Positions 17,327-26,651 of a DNA stretch of 64,000 nt are shown one piece after another. The DNA lies in the NCBI RefSeq assembly GCF_000253155.1, contig NC_015291.1:1397001-1461000 (forward strand), read 5' to 3'. The position numbers and the translations under genes were made by a program. Every line of letters starts with the position of its first letter. Within the stretch, counting starts at the first letter, position 1. This stretch comes from Streptococcus oralis Uo5 (lineage in GTDB: Bacteria; Bacillota; Bacilli; Lactobacillales; Streptococcaceae). The notes beneath the pieces are model-generated. The model searched no databases, was not told the origin of the DNA, and worked only from the letters and a program-made list of their open reading frames with translations.

Positions 17327-18043
17327 TTAATCGACGTAATCGCCACCTTCAAATCCATAGTATTCTTCCAAACTGAGGCCACTTGCAGCAATTTCTTTGG
17401 CTTCTTTTCCAACGTAGCGGAGGTGCCATTCTTCTGCCATGTAGCCGGTCTCCTTTTCCTTGCCTTTGAGATAGCGGACAACAAAGCCATAGTCAGCCGC
17501 ATGATCCAAGAGCCACTGGGCTGCCTTTTCTTCAGTAACTAAATCACCATCTGTCCCAATAAGGTCAAAAGCAAGGCCTGTTTGGTGTTCACTATAACCT
17601 GGGCGAGCTGAGTAACGATCTGCTGCTTCCTTACCATCTTGATTCACATAGTCTTGATAAAGTTTGGTTTGAGTTTCATAACTTCTAAAACCACTGTAGT
17701 GATCGCTGATTGGGTAGCCAGCTGCTTGCATTGCTGCAATGAGCTTCAGCAACTCTGCTTTAGCTGTTGGATTTTCTCCTGGGTTATAGTCTTTTGACAA
17801 AGGATAGTGCTTATTAGCTATGACGATTTCATCGTATTTCCCTTGAACACTATAGTAGTTTCCCTTATTGACAACTTCTGCCTTCTTCTGACTAGAGGCT
17901 TGAGATTTGCTCCCTACAGTTCCTTCAGGTTGACTAGTTTGTTCTGTTTTTTGAGTGTTTTCTTCATTTTTAGGTTTTTCTTGCGAACAAGCTGCAAGAG
18001 TCAACGCTAGTATACCAGATAAAATGACATATCTTTTTTTCAT
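17327..18043 (-). CDS. dacB: DacB/LdcB, lipoprotein L,D-carboxypeptidase (M15B)
   Basis: A 238-residue secreted peptidoglycan-trimming enzyme. The lipobox LAAC gives lipid-modified Cys19, then a Ser/Thr/Gln-rich linker to about residue 55, then the VanY/LdcB domain. Zinc ligands are visible in SEHQTGLAFD (His and Asp) and in EEWHLRYVG (His). In pneumococcus the orthologue removes the terminal D-Ala from stem tetrapeptides after DacA has acted. It is the last gene of a group with the HIT and M42 genes (14-base and one-base gaps). Confidence 0.9.
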   Translation of the reverse strand: MKKRYVILSGILALTLAACSQEKPKNEENTQKTEQTSQPEGTVGSKSQASSQKKAEVVNKGNYYSVQGKYDEIVIANKHYPLSKDYNPGENPTAKAELLKLIAAMQAAGYPISDHYSGFRSYETQTKLYQDYVNQDGKEAADRYSARPGYSEHQTGLAFDLIGTDGDLVTEEKAAQWLLDHAADYGFVVRYLKGKEKETGYMAEEWHLRYVGKEAKEIAASGLSLEEYYGFEGGDYVD

Positions 18044-18057
18044 TTTTTCTTCCTCTC

Positions 18058-18519
18058 TTAGACCACGTGCTTCTCTAACTCATCGGATAAGGCTTTAATC
18101 ATTTGTTCCAACTCATGGGATTTCACTTGGCAATCTTCTGCCGCCATTTCTTCCCAGGGCACCCACCAGACTGGACCACGGCCATTCAATCCATGCCCCC
18201 TCATATCACCTGATTGTCTTGGAAAGAGGTGCCAGTGAGCGTGGGCATCTCCATTTCCTAGAAGTTCGATGTTCATCTTTTCAGCTTTAAACGTTTTGGC
18301 GACAGCTTCTTGGACCAAACTCATTTCCTCTAGAAAACGCAATTTTTCAGAAGTCTCCATATGGTGAAGTTCTGTGACATGCTCTTTTGCCAGAAATAAG
18401 GTATAGCCCTTAAAGTATTGGTGGTCTCCAATGACAACATAGCCTGTTTCTAATTCTTTTACAAAATAGGGATTTTCCCCTGCCTTGATCCATTCAATTC
18501 TTTGACAAATCAAACACAT
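18058..18519 (-). CDS. HIT-family hydrolase
   Basis: A 153-residue histidine-triad protein. The catalytic HxHxHxx motif reads HAHWHLFPR at about residues 93-101. It contains Cys residues near the start (CLICQRIEW). Family members hydrolyse nucleotide phosphoramidates or dinucleoside polyphosphates; the substrate here is not determinable. It sits one base after the M42 peptidase stop. Confidence 0.85.
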   Translation of the reverse strand: MCLICQRIEWIKAGENPYFVKELETGYVVIGDHQYFKGYTLFLAKEHVTELHHMETSEKLRFLEEMSLVQEAVAKTFKAEKMNIELLGNGDAHAHWHLFPRQSGDMRGHGLNGRGPVWWVPWEEMAAEDCQVKSHELEQMIKALSDELEKHVV

Positions 18520-18520
18520 A

Positions 18521-19558
18521 TTAGTCTACCAATGCACTCTTGAGATAGGCATCAACCATACGCTCTGTCGCCACGACCGAATCAATATGTGTTCGTTCGT
18601 AAGAGTGACTGGACTCAATACCAGCTCCAAGGAGGGCGTGTTTGACCTCTGCTCCTGCTGACATAGCCGCTGAAGCATCCGAACCGTAAAATGGATAAAT
18701 GTCGAGCTTAAAAGGAATATCTTGCTCCTTCGCCAAAGTTACCAAGTGTTGACGGAAGTCATAGTGATAGGGACCTGAAGCGTCCTTGACACAGATAGAA
18801 ACTGTATACTCATCCGTCTGCTGGTCATCGCCCATAGCTCCCATATCCACAGCTAAATATTCCACTACCTGAGCTGGAATATTGGAGTTGGCACCGTGAC
18901 CAACCTCTTCAAAGACTGAAAAGGCAAAATGAGTTGTTACTGGCAACTCAATTCCCTCCTCCTTATAAACACGAAGAAGATTGAGCAGAATTGCCGCGCT
19001 GACCTTGTCGTCCAAGTGACGAGACTTGATAAAACCAGTCTCTGTCACGACAGTTCGCGGGTCAAAGCTGATAAAATCACCGATCTCAATGCCCATGGCG
19101 CGGGTTTCTTTTTCATTGGTCACTTTTTCATCCAAACGCACTTCCATATTGTCCTGCGTACGTTCTGCAGTTCCTGCATCCTTGTAGACATGACAAGAAG
19201 TCTGGTGGATGAGGATGGTCCCAGATACCTTTTGACTAGTGCTAGCCACATGAACCGTACAGTTCTCCCCTTCAATCATGTTCCAAGGGAAACCACCAAT
19301 ACGATCCAATTTGAGACGGCCATCCGATTTGACTGCACGGACAATAGCACCCAGCGTATCCACATGGGCAGTCACATAGCGGTGTTGGTCATCATTTTGA
19401 CCTTTAATAGTAACATTGACACCGCCCTTGGCTGTACGAACCGGCTGGTAACCAATCTCTTCTAAAGTATGGACTAGGTAGTCTGAAATCTCACGAGTAA
19501 AGCCTGTTGGAGATGCAATAGCGGTTAGTTCTTTGATATAGTTTATAGTCTGATTCAT
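18521..19558 (-). CDS. M42-family aminopeptidase
   Basis: A 345-residue metallopeptidase of the PepA/FrvX type. Metal ligands appear in VTAHVDTLG (His, Asp), RHLDDKV (Asp), FEEVGHG (Glu pair) and the C-terminal ERTHIDSV (His). Such enzymes form large tetrahedral dodecamers and remove N-terminal residues in the cytosol; a glutamyl/aspartyl preference is common but not proven here. First gene of the M42-HIT-dacB group. Confidence 0.88.
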   Translation of the reverse strand: MNQTINYIKELTAIASPTGFTREISDYLVHTLEEIGYQPVRTAKGGVNVTIKGQNDDQHRYVTAHVDTLGAIVRAVKSDGRLKLDRIGGFPWNMIEGENCTVHVASTSQKVSGTILIHQTSCHVYKDAGTAERTQDNMEVRLDEKVTNEKETRAMGIEIGDFISFDPRTVVTETGFIKSRHLDDKVSAAILLNLLRVYKEEGIELPVTTHFAFSVFEEVGHGANSNIPAQVVEYLAVDMGAMGDDQQTDEYTVSICVKDASGPYHYDFRQHLVTLAKEQDIPFKLDIYPFYGSDASAAMSAGAEVKHALLGAGIESSHSYERTHIDSVVATERMVDAYLKSALVD

Positions 19559-19640
19559 TTCTTCACCTCTTTCCTACTATTATAACATTTTTCTAGTCAG
19601 ACTCCTTCTCAAAAGGAGAAAAACTGTGTTTAGTTGCTTT

Positions 19641-19669
19641 CACTATAGATCCATGTTATAATACAAATA
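19641..19669 (+). promoter_or_regulatory. promoter of first DUF1307 lipoprotein gene
   Basis: TTGCTT, 17 bp, and extended -10 TGT-TATAAT. The region from the -10 to the start is nearly identical to that of the paralogue at 20566, showing that the promoter was duplicated with the gene. Confidence 0.7.
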
Positions 19670-19697
19670 CTTTGATTATGAAAGGAAAGTAACAAAT

Positions 19698-20249
19698 ATG
19701 AAATCATACTTTAAAGTATCACTAGCCCTTGTGGCTTCACTTGTCCTCCTGCTCGGATGTTCCAAACAAGCATCAACAACTGCTAGCAGCAGTACCAAAG
19801 AAGACACAACAACTCAGTCAAGTGAGAGCAAACAAAGCAGTCAACAATCATCTGAAAAGAAAGAAACAACTAAAACACATACCTTTGTAAACAAAAATAA
19901 TTCTGGAATCACTTCTACCTTGGTTTATACTGTAGAGGGGGACAATGTTATCAAGCAATCAGCTAATAACATTGCTGATCCTGAAATCCTTGGTGCAACT
20001 CCAGAAGATGTCAAGAGTTTTATCGAAGAAAAGTACAAAGGTTATAATGGACTCAAAGGTGTTAAACAAACGATTGAAATCAAAGATGGAAAAGTTGTTC
20101 AAGATCTAGAAGTTGATTTCTCAGTTGCAAGTATTAGCGAACTTAGAAAAGCACTTCCTGAAGAATATTCTGGTATCGGCAATCGTGTCAGTTTCTCAAA
20201 CTCAAAAAAAGCACTGGAAAAAATGGGATTCACAGAAAAGACGAACTAA
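19698..20249 (+). CDS. DUF1307-type lipoprotein, copy 1
   Basis: A 183-residue lipoprotein: signal peptide with lipobox LLGC (Cys21), then a Ser/Thr/Gln/Lys linker (about 22-55), then a compact domain of about 130 residues containing STLVYTVEGD and a YNGLKGVKQTIEIKDGK segment, as in YehR/DUF1307 proteins of unknown function. It is one of two tandem paralogues; the pair share almost identical first 60 residues and diverge after that. Confidence 0.8.
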   Translation: MKSYFKVSLALVASLVLLLGCSKQASTTASSSTKEDTTTQSSESKQSSQQSSEKKETTKTHTFVNKNNSGITSTLVYTVEGDNVIKQSANNIADPEILGATPEDVKSFIEEKYKGYNGLKGVKQTIEIKDGKVVQDLEVDFSVASISELRKALPEEYSGIGNRVSFSNSKKALEKMGFTEKTN

Positions 20250-20282
20250 TCTCCTAAAATTTCATATAGACTAGTGTAGGTC

Positions 20283-20325
20283 CACCCCAAAAGTTAGACA
20301 CAACTCTAACTCTTGGGGTGTTTTA
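20283..20325 (+). terminator. terminator of copy 1, resembling an IS3-type end
   Basis: CACCCCAA and TTGGGGTG form the outer stem, GTTAG and CTAAC an inner stem, and TTTTATT follows. The text CCCCAAAAGTTAGAC resembles the terminal repeats of IS3-family elements, so this terminator may derive from an IS remnant. Confidence 0.6.
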
Positions 20326-20513
20326 TTACATCCCTAACCGATGAGTTCAATAGATTCATCGCAATTCCATAAAAAGTGCATTTAAAACTTCCCACTTTTC
20401 AATCCATAGGATAAAAGTTCTTTGAAATAGATAGAGACAAAACATTAATCGTCAGACTAGTTTCTATTCGTTGTCATGTCAGGTCAGATGAGAGGGGAGG
20501 TCTAGTTGATTTT

Positions 20514-20541
20514 GTAGTAGAATCATGTTATAATACAAAAT
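20514..20541 (+). promoter_or_regulatory. promoter of second DUF1307 lipoprotein gene
   Basis: TTGATT, 17 bp, then extended -10 TGT-TATAAT, the same layout as at 19641-19669. Confidence 0.65.
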
Positions 20542-20565
20542 ACTTTGATTATGAAAGGAAATTTT

Positions 20566-21117
20566 ATGAAAACTTATGTTAAAACTTCATTAGCTCTAGT
20601 GGCTTCACTTATTCTCCTACTCGGATGTTCCAAACAAGCATCAACAACTGCAAACAGCAGTAGCAAAGAAGACACAACAAATCAGTCAAGCGAGACCAAA
20701 CAAAGCAGTCAACAATCATCTGAAAAGAAAGATGAGACAAAAAACTATATTTTTGTTCACAATAGCAATCCCGGAAGAACTTCTACCTTGACATACACTG
20801 TTAAGGGGGATGATGTTGTAAAACAAGAAGTCTATAATGTTTTTGACCCTGAAATACTGGACAAGTCAGCAGAAGAGATTAAAGAACTTATCGTGAAAAC
20901 TTATAAAAAGGAGGAAGGACTTAAAGGCATTACACAAAATATCGAATTCAAAGATGGAAAAGTCATCCATAGCATGGAGGTTGACATGACTGTTGTGAAT
21001 CTCGAAGAGATGAAAAAAGCAATGCCAAATGAAGTTTCTGGCTCTGGAAGCCGTGTAAGTTTCCTAAAAACTAGAAAAATGCTTAAAGAGGCTGGTTATA
21101 CTGAACAAACCAACTAA
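20566..21117 (+). CDS. DUF1307-type lipoprotein, copy 2
   Basis: A 183-residue paralogue of the preceding lipoprotein, with lipobox LLGC (Cys21), the same KQASTTA and QSSQQSSEKK linker, and a diverged C-terminal domain (STLTYTVKGD, EEGLKGITQNIEFKDGK). The ATG at 20566 has GAAAGG upstream at the same spacing as copy 1; the 7-codon longer reading is not used. The pair arose by tandem duplication including the promoter. Confidence 0.8.
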   Translation: MKTYVKTSLALVASLILLLGCSKQASTTANSSSKEDTTNQSSETKQSSQQSSEKKDETKNYIFVHNSNPGRTSTLTYTVKGDDVVKQEVYNVFDPEILDKSAEEIKELIVKTYKKEEGLKGITQNIEFKDGKVIHSMEVDMTVVNLEEMKKAMPNEVSGSGSRVSFLKTRKMLKEAGYTEQTN

Positions 21118-21132
21118 CGAGTCGTGCTTATA

Positions 21133-21166
21133 CAAAAAATTCTTGGTCGTTGACCAAGAATTTTTT
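21133..21166. terminator. bidirectional terminator between lipoprotein 2 and brnQ
   Basis: AATTCTTGGTC-GTT-GACCAAGAATT with T-runs on both strands. It touches the brnQ stop codon. Confidence 0.9.
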
Positions 21167-22491
21167 CATTCCATCTCAAAAACGTCACTCTCTTGTTTGT
21201 TTGGTAGAACCAATGAAAGCAAGATTCCGATAATAGCAGGCACTAGCCATGGAAGAGAGGCTGACGCAAACGGAAGGGCATTAATCAGATTTTCTAGAAA
21301 CTCAATTTTAAAGGAACTTCCAAGGACACTTGCAAGAGCAATAGCTGTAACAAGCCCAATAGTTAACTGCATGCCCGGTTTTGATAGGGCTACAAACTTA
21401 TTAACAATCACGATCATCACAATGGCGATGGTGATTGGGTACAAGATTACCAGTACTGGCACTGAGTACTTAATGATTGCATCCAAACCGAGGTTTGCAA
21501 TAGCAAATCCAATCAAGGTAAAGGCAGTGGCATAGACCTTGTAGCTGATTTGTGGGAAACGTCCGTTAAAGAACTCTGCTGTCGACACAATCAATCCAAC
21601 TGTCGTTGTGAAGCAGGTTACAGTTACCATAACAGCAAGGAAGAGTTGAGCTGTTGAACCAAAGATTTCCTGAGTTGCTTGCGACAAGATATAAACACCT
21701 GGAGTTCCACCCTTCATGGCTTCTGCCGGCACTGGGAAGTGATTTCCAAGGAATCCTAGACCAATATAGAGAGCGCTAAAGGCAAGAGCTACAACGATAC
21801 CAACCACCCAAATAGTTGAAATGTATTCTTTCTTACTGGAGAATCCAAGTTGTTTCAAGGTTTGAACTGCAATCACACTGAAGGCAACTGAAGCAAGGGC
21901 ATCCAAGGTGTTATAACCTTCTAGGAATCCTGTACCAAAGGCAGAAGCTTGATAAGCAGCTGAAGCCGCTTGAGGGCTTGTTCCACCATATTTGAAGGCA
22001 CCTAGTACAACCAAGATAACGATCAATAAGGCAAAGACTGGCGTTAAAACACGTCCGATTCGATCCAAAATCTTTGATGGATTGAGTGAAATCAGATAGG
22101 CTGCTGCAAAATAAAGCACAGTAAAAACAATCAATCCTAGACCTTTGTTTGCTTCGGATAAGAGGGGGCTAATCCCAACTTCATAAGCTGTTGTGGCTGT
22201 ACGCGGAATGGCAAAGAAGGGGCCAATTGATAGATAGAGGACTGCAAGATAAAGTGTCGCAAACCAAGGTGAGATTTTCTTAGAAATCTCGTGAATGTAT
22301 CCTTTCGGATTTAGCGTTCCAATAATAAGTGTCAAGACGGCAATACCGACACCTGAAAAGACAAAACCTGCGATGGCAGGAAGAAACTGTTCTCCAGATA
22401 GGGCACCTAGAGAAGGCGGAAAGATCAAGTTCCCCGCACCAAAAAATATTCCAAACAGGAGTAAGCCTGTTAGGGCACCTTTTTTAGCCAT
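21166..22491 (-). CDS. brnQ: BrnQ, branched-chain amino acid:cation symporter
   Basis: A 441-residue, twelve-helix LIVCS-family transporter, with the family-typical start GLLLFGIFFGAGNLIFPPSLG-like helix and PFFAIPRTATTAYE motif. It imports leucine, isoleucine and valine with sodium or protons. The start MAKKGALTG at 22491 is preceded by AAGGAG; the upstream in-frame codons include this ribosome site and are not used. Confidence 0.92.
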   Translation of the reverse strand: MAKKGALTGLLLFGIFFGAGNLIFPPSLGALSGEQFLPAIAGFVFSGVGIAVLTLIIGTLNPKGYIHEISKKISPWFATLYLAVLYLSIGPFFAIPRTATTAYEVGISPLLSEANKGLGLIVFTVLYFAAAYLISLNPSKILDRIGRVLTPVFALLIVILVVLGAFKYGGTSPQAASAAYQASAFGTGFLEGYNTLDALASVAFSVIAVQTLKQLGFSSKKEYISTIWVVGIVVALAFSALYIGLGFLGNHFPVPAEAMKGGTPGVYILSQATQEIFGSTAQLFLAVMVTVTCFTTTVGLIVSTAEFFNGRFPQISYKVYATAFTLIGFAIANLGLDAIIKYSVPVLVILYPITIAIVMIVIVNKFVALSKPGMQLTIGLVTAIALASVLGSSFKIEFLENLINALPFASASLPWLVPAIIGILLSLVLPNKQESDVFEME

Positions 22492-22615
22492 AATAATCTC
22501 CTTCATATTTCTAAAATACTGACCTAGTATACCATGATTAAGACTCTGAAAAAAGTATCCAAAATTAATCATTGAATGTTTTCAATATTTTTAAAAATAA
22601 GAATTATCTAAAAAC

Positions 22616-22647
22616 AAAATCCCTCACTCAGTTGGAACCGAGCAAGG
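22616..22647 (-). terminator. terminator after rhodanese gene
   Basis: CCCTTGCTC pairs with GAGTGAGGG through two wobble pairs; ATTTTGTTTTT follows on the minus strand. Confidence 0.65.
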
Positions 22648-22675
22648 GAAGATTAGGATCTAACGCTATATAGCT

Positions 22676-22963
22676 TTAAAGATTTTCAAAGGCCGTCATT
22701 CCACCTTGGACATTGATAACGTCATAACCCTGTTCAGCTAGAAACTGACAAGCACGCGCTGAACGCATTCCTGATTTACAAATGACATAATGCAAGAGGT
22801 CCTTGTCCAACTGATCATAAGTATCAGCCAATTGACTAAGTGGTAGGTTCTGAGCACCTTCTAAATGAAGCGTCTCGAACTCTTCTACTTCTCTCACGTC
22901 CACTAAAGAAAGTTGCTCATTTTGATAAAGCTGGTAAAATGCATCGAAGGCTATTTCTTTCAT
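22676..22963 (-). CDS. Single-domain rhodanese-like protein
   Basis: A 95-residue sulfurtransferase domain. The active-site loop is CKSGMRSA, with the catalytic Cys near residue 62, and it ends in GGMTAFENL. It may carry persulfide sulfur; partners are not evident. It overlaps the UDG gene by four bases (ATGA), so it is co-translated. Confidence 0.88.
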   Translation of the reverse strand: MKEIAFDAFYQLYQNEQLSLVDVREVEEFETLHLEGAQNLPLSQLADTYDQLDKDLLHYVICKSGMRSARACQFLAEQGYDVINVQGGMTAFENL

Positions 22964-23550
22964 TCTTTTTCTCCTAAAATAGCTTTAATTCTTTTTTTCA
23001 ACTCTGGCACTACTTCTGACTCAAACCAAGGATTCTTAGCCATCCAGATTTGATTTCGTGGTGACGGGTGCACCAGAGGGAAAAATTCTGGTAGATAGTC
23101 TTTGTAGTGTTTCACCCGCTCTGTTACCTTGCCACTAACTTTCTCATGTAAATAATAGGCTTGGGCATATTGCCCAATCAAGAGAGTTAATTGAATATCG
23201 GGCAATTCTTGCAAGAGTTGCGGATGCCATTTTTCTGCAAAACCTGTACGAGGTGGAAGGTCGCCTGACTTGCCATGTCCAGGAAAGTAAAAATCCATTG
23301 GCAAAACTGCAAACAAGCCTGAATTGTAAAAGGTATCTTCATCTACACCTAGCCAGTCCCGCAAGCGATCACCACTCTTATCCTTCCAATAAATCCCAGC
23401 TTCTTGGGTTTTAAGCCCCGGTGCCTGACCGACAATATTGATGCGGGCAGTTTTTGGCGCCGCAAAGAGAGGTTCGATTCCGCGTTCTGTATAGCTGGTA
23501 TTTTGCGGATCCGCCATAATGGCTTGCTTGATTCTTTCAATTTGAGACAT
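22960..23550 (-). CDS. Uracil-DNA glycosylase superfamily protein
   Basis: A 196-residue protein with the two halves of a UDG-fold active site: VGQAPGLKTQE (motif 1) and HPSPRNQIW (motif 2). This differs from family 1 Ung (GQDPYH). It resembles the streptococcal stand-alone branch of the superfamily; the damaged base it removes is unknown. The start at 23550 has GGAGGG six bases upstream. Confidence 0.82.
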   Translation of the reverse strand: MSQIERIKQAIMADPQNTSYTERGIEPLFAAPKTARINIVGQAPGLKTQEAGIYWKDKSGDRLRDWLGVDEDTFYNSGLFAVLPMDFYFPGHGKSGDLPPRTGFAEKWHPQLLQELPDIQLTLLIGQYAQAYYLHEKVSGKVTERVKHYKDYLPEFFPLVHPSPRNQIWMAKNPWFESEVVPELKKRIKAILGEKE

Positions 23551-23603
23551 CTGTTTTCCCTCCAAAAAGAAGTCCAAGCATACAATCTCAGACTTCTATC
23601 GTT

Positions 23604-25004
23604 TTATTTGATCAATTCATAAATAGCTTCTGCATAAATTGCTGCTGCTCGGAAGAGATCGTCCAAGGCGATAAATTCATTGGCTTGGTGCATGGTATCG
23701 ATTGAGTCCGGGAACATAGCACCGTAGGCAACCCCACGTTCCAGTAAACGACCAAAGGTACCACCACCGATGACTTGCTCGTGACCTTTAAGACAAGTTT
23801 GTTTTTCATAAACATTCAACAAGGTTTGCACAAGTGGATCTTCCATCGGTACATAGTGAGGGGTGTGACCGTGTTCAGAAAGGCTAACAGAAGCAACTGG
23901 CAAGGTTTCAAGGATTGACTTGATTTGCTCTGGACTTGTTCCTTTTGGATAACGGAAGTTGAGAGCAATGGTATTATCAGCACTTGTTTCATCAAAGCGG
24001 AAGACACCCGCATTCATAGAAAGGGAACCCATCTTTTCATCCACATGAGCAACCTTGAGATTTTCACCCTCATGGTCATTCAAGAGAATCTTACCAGCGA
24101 TGTCGAGGTAGTCTTTGGCTGGTCCAGCAAAGTCAAATTGGCTGAGGAAGAGGGCCAGGTAGGTCGCACCATTGACACCTGAAGCTGGCATAGCACCATG
24201 AGCTGATTTACCAATGATTGTCACCTTGTATTTGCCAGATTCTTTTTTGATTTCTCCTCTGAGTTTGTGTTCTGCAACAAAGGCATCTAGTTTAGCTTGC
24301 AAGTCAGCCAAGTCACCTGAAACAACTGCTGTTGCTGATTCAGGTACCATGTTTTCACGCAAACCACCTGTGAAGCTGTGAAGACGAGCAGCACCTGCAT
24401 TTTCACCTGCAAAGTGAAGGTATTCTGTGATATTTCCTTTTTCACCATTGATGATTGGGAATTCAGCATCTGGTGAGAATCCAAAGTTTGGTTTTTCAAG
24501 TCCTACATGTTCAAAGTAGTAGTCCATGTCTGCCCAACCTGATTCTTCATCTGTTCCGACGATGAAACGAACTTTTTTAGAAGTTGGGAGGCCCAATTCT
24601 TTGATGATTTTCAAGCCATAGTAACAAGCTGTTGTAGGCCCCTTGTCGTCTGAAGCTCCACGCGCATAAAGACGACCGTCTTTGATAGTTGGTGTGTAAG
24701 GATCTGTGTCCCAACCACTACCAGCTGGCACCACGTCCATGTGAGCAAAGATTCCGAGAACTTCTTCTCCTTCACCAAACTCAAAATGTCCTGCGTAGTT
24801 ATCGACATTCTTAGTTGGATAGCCGTCACGGTCTGCGATTTCAAGGAATTTTTCCAAGGCTTTTACTGGCCCAGGTCCAAATGGATGCTCAGCATCTACC
24901 TTGCTGTCATCACGTTCTGAGTTGATTTCCAAAAGGCTAAACAAGTCAGCCAAGAGGTCTTCTTTGCGTTTTTCTACTTCTGCTGTAAAATCAATTGCTG
25001 TCAT
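23604..25004 (-). CDS. pepV: PepV, M20 dipeptidase
   Basis: A 466-residue zinc-dependent dipeptidase. Metal and catalytic residues can be seen in FAHMDVVPAG (His, Asp), RGASDDKGP (Asp), GTDEESG (Glu, Glu), FSPDAEFP (Asp) and a C-terminal His in GGTFGRLLE/TMHQANEF. The lid domain (about residues 180-380) carries GKSAHGAMP. It hydrolyses a wide range of dipeptides in the cytosol. It is the second gene of nitroreductase-pepV-UDG-rhodanese. Confidence 0.95.
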   Translation of the reverse strand: MTAIDFTAEVEKRKEDLLADLFSLLEINSERDDSKVDAEHPFGPGPVKALEKFLEIADRDGYPTKNVDNYAGHFEFGEGEEVLGIFAHMDVVPAGSGWDTDPYTPTIKDGRLYARGASDDKGPTTACYYGLKIIKELGLPTSKKVRFIVGTDEESGWADMDYYFEHVGLEKPNFGFSPDAEFPIINGEKGNITEYLHFAGENAGAARLHSFTGGLRENMVPESATAVVSGDLADLQAKLDAFVAEHKLRGEIKKESGKYKVTIIGKSAHGAMPASGVNGATYLALFLSQFDFAGPAKDYLDIAGKILLNDHEGENLKVAHVDEKMGSLSMNAGVFRFDETSADNTIALNFRYPKGTSPEQIKSILETLPVASVSLSEHGHTPHYVPMEDPLVQTLLNVYEKQTCLKGHEQVIGGGTFGRLLERGVAYGAMFPDSIDTMHQANEFIALDDLFRAAAIYAEAIYELIK

Positions 25005-25016
25005 TTTTTCTTCTTT

Positions 25017-25622
25017 CTATCTTTTCTCGATGATTTCATCTACTGGCAAGCGGTAGCTTGGTTCCAATTTTTCGTCAGTGTAACCTACCGTAATCAAGAG
25101 TTCTGGGCGGAAACGGTCTTCGATGTCCAAAACTTCGTTGGCTTTTGATTTATCAAATCCAAGGATAATGTTAGAACCGATTCCCTGGTCTGTCAAAGCC
25201 AGAACCAAGTTCATGGCAACCAAACCTGCATTGAGAGCTAGGTAGTCGCTGACTTGTTGTTCACTGTAACGCGCAAATTCAGCTGGTAGATTCTTCATAA
25301 AATATTGAAGTTGCTCTTCTGAGAAATTGTTAGCACCACCAACTCGGGCAATCTTGCGGGCACGTTTGGCCAAATCTGTGTCGGTAAACAAGGCAATGGT
25401 TACAGGAGCTGAAGAAACCTGCTCAAAGTTCGAACCGTATGCCAATTTTGCCAATTCAGCATTTTTCTCACGAACAACCACAAATTTCCAAGGCTGGCTG
25501 TTGTGGGCACTTGGTGCCAAGGTTGCGATTTCGATAGCCGTACGCACATCTTTGGGATCCACCGGCTTATCAGTGAAATGCTTAGTCGCATGACGTTTTT
25601 TATTTAATTCAAGAAATTTCAT
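25017..25622 (-). CDS. Nitroreductase-family FMN oxidoreductase
   Basis: A 201-residue flavoprotein with the family start (KKRHATKHF, FMN phosphate binding), the APSAHNSQPWKF motif, and a C-terminal GIGSNII-GF segment. It probably uses NAD(P)H to reduce nitro or quinone compounds; the physiological substrate is unknown. It lies 12 bases upstream of pepV. Confidence 0.88.
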   Translation of the reverse strand: MKFLELNKKRHATKHFTDKPVDPKDVRTAIEIATLAPSAHNSQPWKFVVVREKNAELAKLAYGSNFEQVSSAPVTIALFTDTDLAKRARKIARVGGANNFSEEQLQYFMKNLPAEFARYSEQQVSDYLALNAGLVAMNLVLALTDQGIGSNIILGFDKSKANEVLDIEDRFRPELLITVGYTDEKLEPSYRLPVDEIIEKR

Positions 25623-25796
25623 AATCGATTTCCTTTTCTAATTCTACTGCTTCCATTCTACCATATTTTGAAAGAGCTTGCAGAGATTTTTCATAGAAAG
25701 AAATTGGAACACGGATGAAGCCATGGATTTAAACTTATCATTAAAACCAGTTTTTTCCCCATCCAATTTCAACTAATTTTCAGGGGTTTAAAGAAA

Positions 25797-26651
25797 CTAG
25801 TCTATCTTATATTTTGACTTTATAGCCTCCAAGAAATCTTTCACATCCTCTACATATCCATGCTTTTCAATTAAACTAGCTAAGAGTTCCAGATTGTGCC
25901 CCCGATAGTTGTCATCTCGGCGTAGTTCTTCATACATTTCGATAAAAGGAAGCCCCTTGGACTTGGCCAATTCTAACTCTGCTTCATAATCATAAGAAAC
26001 TTTTCGGAATAAAATGTTTACCAATTCTCCATCTTCCACTTCTATCACGGCATACTGGGCACGGTGATTTTTTAACGCCTCCCAATTAAAATAGGGCATG
26101 CCAATCGACCCTGGATTGATGATTTGTTGCCCTTGACTGCCATAACGAAGCAACTGCTTGTGGACATGACCATAGACTGCCACGTCAACTTCATCATCTA
26201 GGAGTTGGTCAAATTTCTCTGTATCATTCTCAACTAGCAAGTCACCACCATAGTTCTTATTTGGCAAATTATGAGAAAGAGAAAAGCGCAGTCCGTCAAC
26301 TTCTTTCTTTTCTAGCATAGGTAAACTTCGTAGCCAGTCAATCGTTGCAGGATCCATTCGCTCCATCAAAAACTGAGTCAATCGCATGAGCTGGATTTCT
26401 TGTGGATCTTCCAAACCATATTCACCATCCAAGGCCTCAAGGACACAATCATCCCAATTACCTCGAACACTTGCTGCAATAGGAAGTCCCTTCAACAGAG
26501 CGACCAGATCATTTGCACCTGGACCAGGAAGAAAAATATCTCCCAGAAGCCAGTATTCACTGACTCCTTGAGTTTTAGCATCTGCAATCACTGCTTCTAA
26601 GGCAGTCGCATTGCCATGAATATCTGATAAAATTGCAATTTTATGATTCAT
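25797..26651 (-). CDS. Calcineurin-like metallophosphoesterase, copy A
   Basis: A 284-residue phosphoesterase: LSDIHGN (Asp, His), GDIFLPGPG (Asp), RGNWD (Asn), SHNLP (His), YGHVHKQ (His-x-His). It is cytosolic and similar to YfcE/MJ0936-type phosphodiesterases, with an unknown substrate. Its start overlaps the end of uvrC by 11 bases, so it is translated with uvrC. A clear paralogue is at 41439-42290. Confidence 0.87.
   Translation of the reverse strand: MNHKIAILSDIHGNATALEAVIADAKTQGVSEYWLLGDIFLPGPGANDLVALLKGLPIAASVRGNWDDCVLEALDGEYGLEDPQEIQLMRLTQFLMERMDPATIDWLRSLPMLEKKEVDGLRFSLSHNLPNKNYGGDLLVENDTEKFDQLLDDEVDVAVYGHVHKQLLRYGSQGQQIINPGSIGMPYFNWEALKNHRAQYAVIEVEDGELVNILFRKVSYDYEAELELAKSKGLPFIEMYEELRRDDNYRGHNLELLASLIEKHGYVEDVKDFLEAIKSKYKID

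Larger units (their letters stand above)
20250..20565. other. 316-bp spacer between lipoprotein paralogues
   Basis: Besides the terminator at 20283-20325 and the promoter at 20514-20541 nothing with gene-like properties is visible. The middle part (20330-20510) is unassigned sequence, compatible with debris of a mobile element. Confidence 0.5.
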
